Made by a program: the position numbers and the translations under genes. A DNA stretch of 64,000 nucleotides from Chrysopilus asiliformis (lineage: Eukaryota; Arthropoda; Insecta; Diptera; Rhagionidae): positions 40,084,090 to 40,148,089 of the forward strand of contig OZ035963.1 of NCBI GenBank assembly GCA_964034945.1, written 5' to 3'. Shown piece after piece: positions 58,613 to 64,000 of this stretch (position 1 is the stretch's first letter; each line of letters begins with the position of its first letter). The notes under the pieces were generated by a model. It saw only the letters and a list, made by a program, of their open reading frames with translations, did not search any database and was not told the DNA's origin.

Positions 58613-59841
58613 CACGGTAAAAACTGGAGTCTAATTTTAAGACTTTTTCCTTCAATTTTTTAAACTTTTGAAAGTTTAGTGGAATTTTAAACTATTTTCT
58701 CTATATTTAAAACTTTTTGAAAGTTTAGAGTATATTTTAGTCGAAAAGTTTAATATTTAGTGAGTTTCGGTTTATTTTTAAGACTATAGTTTAAATAGTA
58801 AACTTTTTCTTTCTTAAGAATTTGTTTTAAACCTCTCCGCCTTATTTCTAAACTTTTAATCGAAATATTAGACCTATAAGTATGAGAACTAAACCTTGTA
58901 AGTTTTACTTCAATTCGGATAAAATTGAATTAAACTTTTTGTCTAATATTTAGTCTTTTCAGTTTATTTTTCTTTTTCAAATTCATCAGTCGGTCGGTGA
59001 ATTTTTAGAAAAGTCGCGATGCTCGAATTCGACTTTTCGGTCTAAAAACAAAACTTCAAAGTCTACAATTTATTCAGTTTTAGAAAATTGTGACTACTTT
59101 TTAATGATTTCAGCCTATAATTAAAACTCATTATTCTAAAATTTAGAAAGTAAAGTCTGGAATTGGTTTATTTTAGAAGTCTGAGTATATTTTCTATACA
59201 TATTAATCTAAAATTAAGAATTTAATTTGCGGGCGTGGATGGCTCAGTCAGCTAAGTGCTTGCCTTGTGATCCAAAGAGCAGTGGTTCAAATCCCACTCA
59301 GGGCAAAAATAATTCGGCTTGAATTTGAATTGGGAACTTTTCTGCTCATGGACCTAACACTTCGGCATTAGAGGCAATTTGCTTAAGCTCCTGGCACAAA
59401 CATAAAAAAAAGGTTTGAAATTTAAACTTCGAAGTCTAAATTTGAGTCAGTTTTAGAAAATTGTAACTACTTTTTAGTAATTTCAGTTTGAAATTAAAAC
59501 TTTTAAGTCTTAAATTTAGACCGGATAGTATTATTTACCCGGATAATTTACGAATTTTAGAAGTCTATGAATATTTTTTAACCATTCCAGTCTTAATTTA
59601 AGACTCAGACATCTTAAACTTAAACCGTAAGGTTTTAATTGGAGAATTTTTAGAAATTTGGAACTAATTTTTAGATTTTTTTAGACTAAAATTTAAATTT
59701 TAATACCTTAAATTTAGACCGGATAATACTATTTAAAAGGAAAATAATTTCAAACTTTTAAGTTTGATTTTTAGGCTCAAAAAGGTGTTGACCTATATGT
59801 AGGAAAAAAAGTCTTAAAATTAGACTCCAGTTTTTACCGTG
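58613..59841. mobile_element. Long-TIR non-autonomous element
   Basis: Perfect or nearly perfect 36-bp inverted ends starting cacggtaaaaactggagtct. The whole element is built of variants of attttaagact/agtcttaaat. No transposase. A SINE is inserted at 59229. Confidence 0.88.
59229..59411 (+). mobile_element. tRNA-derived SINE
   Basis: Starts gcgggcgtggatggctcagt (A-box-like tggctcagtcagc near 59240) and has a B box ggttcaaatcc at 59284-59294 inside a T-stem-like gtgg...ccac. After the tRNA part come about 65 bp of body, then cttcggcatta and gcttaagctcctggc and an A-rich end. The acceptor ends do not pair, so it is not a tRNA gene. The last 50 bp resemble the LINE tail at 38609-38661. Pol III would transcribe it from the A and B boxes. 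Confidence 0.88.
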
Positions 59842-62800
59842 CAAAAAAGCATATTCTAATAAATGGACATATTTCAAAGTATCTCATTAATAGAATACTA
59901 CTCGTATTTTGCATATCCTTCTTCTCGCATCACTACGACTTTGTACAAATCGAATTTACTTGAATTCTAAGAGGCTGTTTAGATTAGCCGATCCAGGCGC
60001 CAGGCATTGAACGAAACTGTCAAAATTACCGGCAAGACGAGGAAGTGGGGGACCCACAATGACCATATTTACATACGGTTGAGGCATGAACATGGGACTG
60101 AAGCAAAAATGTTGCTCGTGTTTACACTCAGATTGGAACTGAACGCTACTGTCAGTTTCACAGGAAACAATTGGAAACGAAACATAATTGAAATTTTTCA
60201 TTGAACAGTTAACGGAAAATTGTTTTCAATTAATATTCGTCATAATAAACTAAAAAAAATTGAAATGGATAATACAAAGTTTCTGGCAGCAGCAAGCATG
60301 CTTTATGTTAGAGTTATTCCATGTAGACATTTTTGTTTGCTAGATCCGACTGGAACGCAAATGACAATGGAACGAGAAAAATACGCACTGAAGAATACCA
60401 ACCAATCGGAAACCCATGCACGGAACGCAAAAAATGAAAAAAACTTAGTTTTCTGGTTCAGTACCCCAATATTGTTCCCCTTACAAAAAAGTCAATTGTT
60501 TATGATTTTTAAAAACAAAAACCACTATACACAAAGCCTTTACTCATTTCGCTTAGTAGCTTATAGATTTGCGTAATAGACATGCTGAGGATAAATCTGG
60601 TCTTGGTTTTTCTCTAACGCGCAATGATTTACAATTCACATTTTTTTTTGTCAAGTTTTTTTGACCGGCAGTGTATAACTGAAATTAAAACAACGATTAA
60701 AATTCTCTAAATTCCATAAAAAATATCAGTGGTAATCAACACAAAACTTTCCTCCGCAATGTTTAGTTTCGGAAAAATATGTAAAAAATATTTTTATATA
60801 TTCTTTATGGAATTTAGAGAATTAAAAAAAAAACGTTTTTAGGTATTTTTTTCAAAAAAAATTATAAGGCACAAAAAAAAAATTTGTTGTCCAATACTCT
60901 AAATTTGCTTTCAATGAAAAGATAACAGTAGAAAATCCACGTAATCGTGTTTAGCGTTTGAGCATAATTGTTGTAGTAAAATTATCGACTAATAATCGAT
61001 GAATACTTATGGGCTCTCCATAAAATACGCTATACCTAAACGTCAAGTGTGATGTCACAGTATATTTAAAACGAATTCAACCCTGTAATATTATAACTGT
61101 AATATCATTTCTGCATGAAATATTACAACAAATTAATGCCTTCTAGATTATGAACATGCCTAGGGCCATGCTCAGGGTGGATAGGGTCACAAAGACGGAG
61201 GAAGTTATACAAGAAAATTTTTCTTCAATAAAAATTTCCCAGGACTTCTCAATTTTTGAAGGGTTTTTGTACTAAAAAAGGAGAACATCTGATGTCAAAA
61301 GCACTCGGCAAAAAATCCTGGAGTATTTTTCAATCCAAAAATTCTATTGACGAAATCTTAATAATATTTTGGATTCGAATTTAATGTGAGTTTGTATTTG
61401 CTTTGTGACAAGTTTCGAACCGGAATTGTGTTGGCCATGGTTGCTAGAAGGTGTTTGGTTTATGTGTTAATCATTTGTGCATTTTTAAAAGTAAAAATTT
61501 TCTTCCAAAAACCGAGGCAGAAAAATCAATGAATATTTCTCGACCTACTGACAATTAATCTAGCAATAACACTTGATTCCCTGTCATATAATACACATTG
61601 ACTAAGAATGTGGCAAATCGCTGAATTGACAAACATTGGCGTACGCATGAGATACTTAGAAGCCACTTCAAATAAATTTATGACAACTCTTAAACAACTC
61701 TCTCGAACGCCGCCTAATATCTTCCTCTATCAGACCCTAAATCATTCTACAGATCTCGAAAAACATATGAAAAGGAAATAAGAATAAAAAACAGACTTGT
61801 CTAAAAATATACCGAAAGGTGTTCCCTGAAAACAAAATTTCAATAAATGATTTGTTTTTGAGTTGCGAACATTCCAAATTAATGAAAAATGTTAGAGCAA
61901 AAATAGAACCTTAGGGTCCACCATACGACAGTTAATTCAAAGTTTTTAGAAACACTTTTTTACTCTGAAATTTATATTTTCGTTGAAAAATGTCAATGTT
62001 AAAATCTGAAAATATTTTGTTTATTTGTTGTTTGGTCTATGAGAAACCTTCACATAAAAGCTGATGAAAACCCTTGCAAAATTTGTATAAAATAATATTA
62101 CTAGTACATATAGAAAAATTTGGCGGTGAATTCGATTTCATTCGAATTTGTGAAAATTTTAAATTCAAGTGGAGTAAACATTTTTCACTCCAAAAAAATC
62201 GGATGAAATTTGGTTCTAAAAGTCCAAAAGCATAGAATTAAAATTTCAGCCCCGGAAACTGGTTCTACTAGCACTTTTTATTATACCCACATGGATAAAA
62301 AAAAGTCAACGCATCGAAAAAATAAATAATTTAAGCTAAATGCTGTATAAATAACTCCGTTAAGAGAAGTTTTAAATGTAATATTATTTAGTGGTCTTTT
62401 TAAAATAAGCGAAAAAAAATATTTCTAGTAACACCTGATGGATTAATTTGAATTATCCATTTGAGTTCATGGACCCTATTAAGACATTTTCAAAGTCAAA
62501 TTCACACCAAATTTCTCTGTCTGTACAGATATCGATGTGAAAATGTTACAAAATTACAAGAAAAGAAATAAAAAAAACATTTGGACAAAAATACATTTTT
62601 GAGGGAGTTTTCGAATTAGAAACATGTCAGCGCGCACGCGCATAACATGTAAACAGTGTTGAAGCGTCCCAATAACTTTTGAATGATAGCCATCTATCTG
62701 TCTTACCAAAAATAGAAAACTCGAACTAGAATCCCAAATTTAATCTTTATCTTTTAACGAGCGACAAATAAGATTAATTTTTGCACAAGTACTAATATTG

Positions 62801-62929
62801 GGAATTTAATTTTATATTGTAGAGAAAGTGACGTCATAGTTTTTGCAGGAGAAGTTTGATACTAAAACTTGAATTATAATAAACCTATGATAGTGTTGAC
62901 GCCTATCTTTTGATATAAGTACACTCAAA
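59842..62929. other. No gene recognised
   Basis: AT-rich. 59990-60185 is open on both strands without a family signature. tcaagtttttttgaccggca at about 60652 resembles a Tc1/mariner end, unpaired. 60700-60830 has an inverted pair (attctctaaattccataaa and complement). Confidence 0.45.
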
Positions 62930-63770
62930 GCAATTTGTGCATTGATTCTACTAAATGTGGATACTTTCTATCTAATTCTGTAGATGAGAAATTGACTCAA
63001 AAATGTCATTGAACAACTCTTTTGGAATGGCATAGAATCAACCTACAATGATATAGAATTTACACAATTGGAGGTACAAGTAAAACAGCGATACATATTT
63101 TACTTTGTTTCTGTTTATGTTTATTTTTCTCTACGAAAAACATGACGTTCTATTTAATTTCTCTTCTAATTTAAATTCTAATTTCGCAATATTGAGGAGA
63201 ATAGAAACTATGATGACAACAATAATATTATATGCAAAGAAATAATTGATTTTGGATGACATTTTAGATCAAAAACACCAAACGAATGAAATAGCTCGAT
63301 GGAAGTGTTTGTGTTGCTTCCAAAAAAGATACTTTCTCCTTCAATATTTCGCAAAAAAACATTTTTTTGTTTAAAATCTGAAAACATTGGCCTAAAAAAG
63401 TAACACAATCATGCATACTAATTTCTAAATCAAGATCCCTATGACGGATTTTTTAAAATTCTTTTCCTGAAATAATAGTGCAATACATAGTTTATAATTG
63501 GATTTTGAAAACTGGCGATAGGTATACGATTAACAAAACGATACCGCGATATCATTTTGTAGTCGCCTACAGCGGGTTAATTCAAATTTAAGATATTTTG
63601 TGTCTCGATTGAGGTTAGGCATTAGTTTTTTTTCTTAGAATTTAGATACAAATTAGGTTGATTTGACACGTATAATTGTAGTTAAAATTTAACAACTGAA
63701 GATCATTAGAACAATGCACCCAGTGGGTAGATTTTACCGCTTTTTTCTCATTTGATGTACTCAGAACTCA
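62930..63770. repeat. Decayed repeats shared with 41.7-42.9 kb and 13.8 kb
   Basis: 63140-63330 matches 41925-42090 (catgacgtt ... gatggaagtgtttgtgt), 63490-63590 matches 42800-42880 (aattggattttgaaaactgg, gcgggttaatt) and 63680-63760 matches 13797-13885 (aagatcattagaacaatgca). So several relics of one transposon family lie here side by side. The last 230 bases show nothing. Confidence 0.65.
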
Positions 63771-64000
63771 GTACTCAGAAAAAATTTCATGTTCTTATAT
63801 TTTTATATACCATGTGATAATCTTTAGATGCGTTTTTGAGATACCCTATTTTCACCGATACCTTGGCAATATCCTACTACCGATCTTCTTATCTATTTGT
63901 ACGACAACTCAAAACTCAAAAATACAAACAGCAGTCTCTAAAAAAAATATATGAATGCTCCTCCGAACGCAAGAGCATATGGGCTGGAGAAACATATTAT

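Noticed and set aside
59229..59305. tRNA gene
   Set aside because: A and B boxes are present, but the 5' and 3' acceptor sequences do not pair and the sequence continues into a body and A-rich tail; a SINE explains it.
59956..60204. Overlapping ORFs of 65 and 81 codons as genes
   Set aside because: Open on both strands without a known domain; possibly an internally inverted repeat, but not convincing enough to list.

Overview
The window reads as AT-rich insect genomic DNA, most likely from a fly (inference). It carries part of one large multi-exon gene on the + strand and is otherwise dominated by introns full of transposable elements. There are no prokaryotic features.

Gene: eleven short exons lie between 2938 and 21977. 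Each encodes one six-cysteine LDL-receptor class A (LDLa) module, several of them preceded by a Pro/Tyr/His/Thr-rich linker. Every exon is flanked by phase-1 introns. A long series of such modules with proline/tyrosine-rich linkers best fits perlecan domain II, called terribly reduced optic lobes (trol) in Drosophila, a basement-membrane proteoglycan. Other LDLa-rich proteins cannot be excluded from this window. Three exon pairs (exons 1+2, 3+4, 10+11) look like duplications of one two-module cassette. Exons 6 to 9 are linker+LDLa singles. Exon 8 (16231-16433) lacks one base inside its LDLa module and has an immediate in-frame stop, but because it sits between two phase-1 introns its removal would keep the frame. 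I see no convincing exon after 21977; the remaining 42 kb looks like one giant intron or the start of intergenic DNA, with a weak candidate 5' exon near 36.2 kb.

Mobile DNA: a Tc1-like element (4443-5998) sits at the centre of a foldback repeat. Five decayed transposase copies belong to one mariner-like DDE family. Several hAT-type non-autonomous elements have visible 8-bp target duplications. A pogo/Tigger-like element (32742-34079) has lost its transposase body to a head-to-head pair of (GTCY)n-bearing repeats. Two PIF/Harbinger deletion derivatives (46271-46880 and 47501-48633) each keep a DNA-binding ORF (MADF or Myb/SANT-like) facing a transposase N-terminal fragment. A tRNA-derived SINE at 59.2 kb has a tail matching the 3' end of a LINE remnant at 38.6 kb. 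There are many palindromic MITEs.

Regions: 1-2.9 kb repeats; 2.9-22 kb LDLa exons separated by MITEs and transposon relics; 22-34 kb nested hAT, pogo and (GTCY)n repeats; 34-43 kb foldback, low-repeat stretch with candidate 5' exon, LINE relic, mariner-like relic; 43.8-48.7 kb dense non-autonomous DNA transposons; 48.7-64 kb mostly unassigned AT-rich sequence with scattered repeats.
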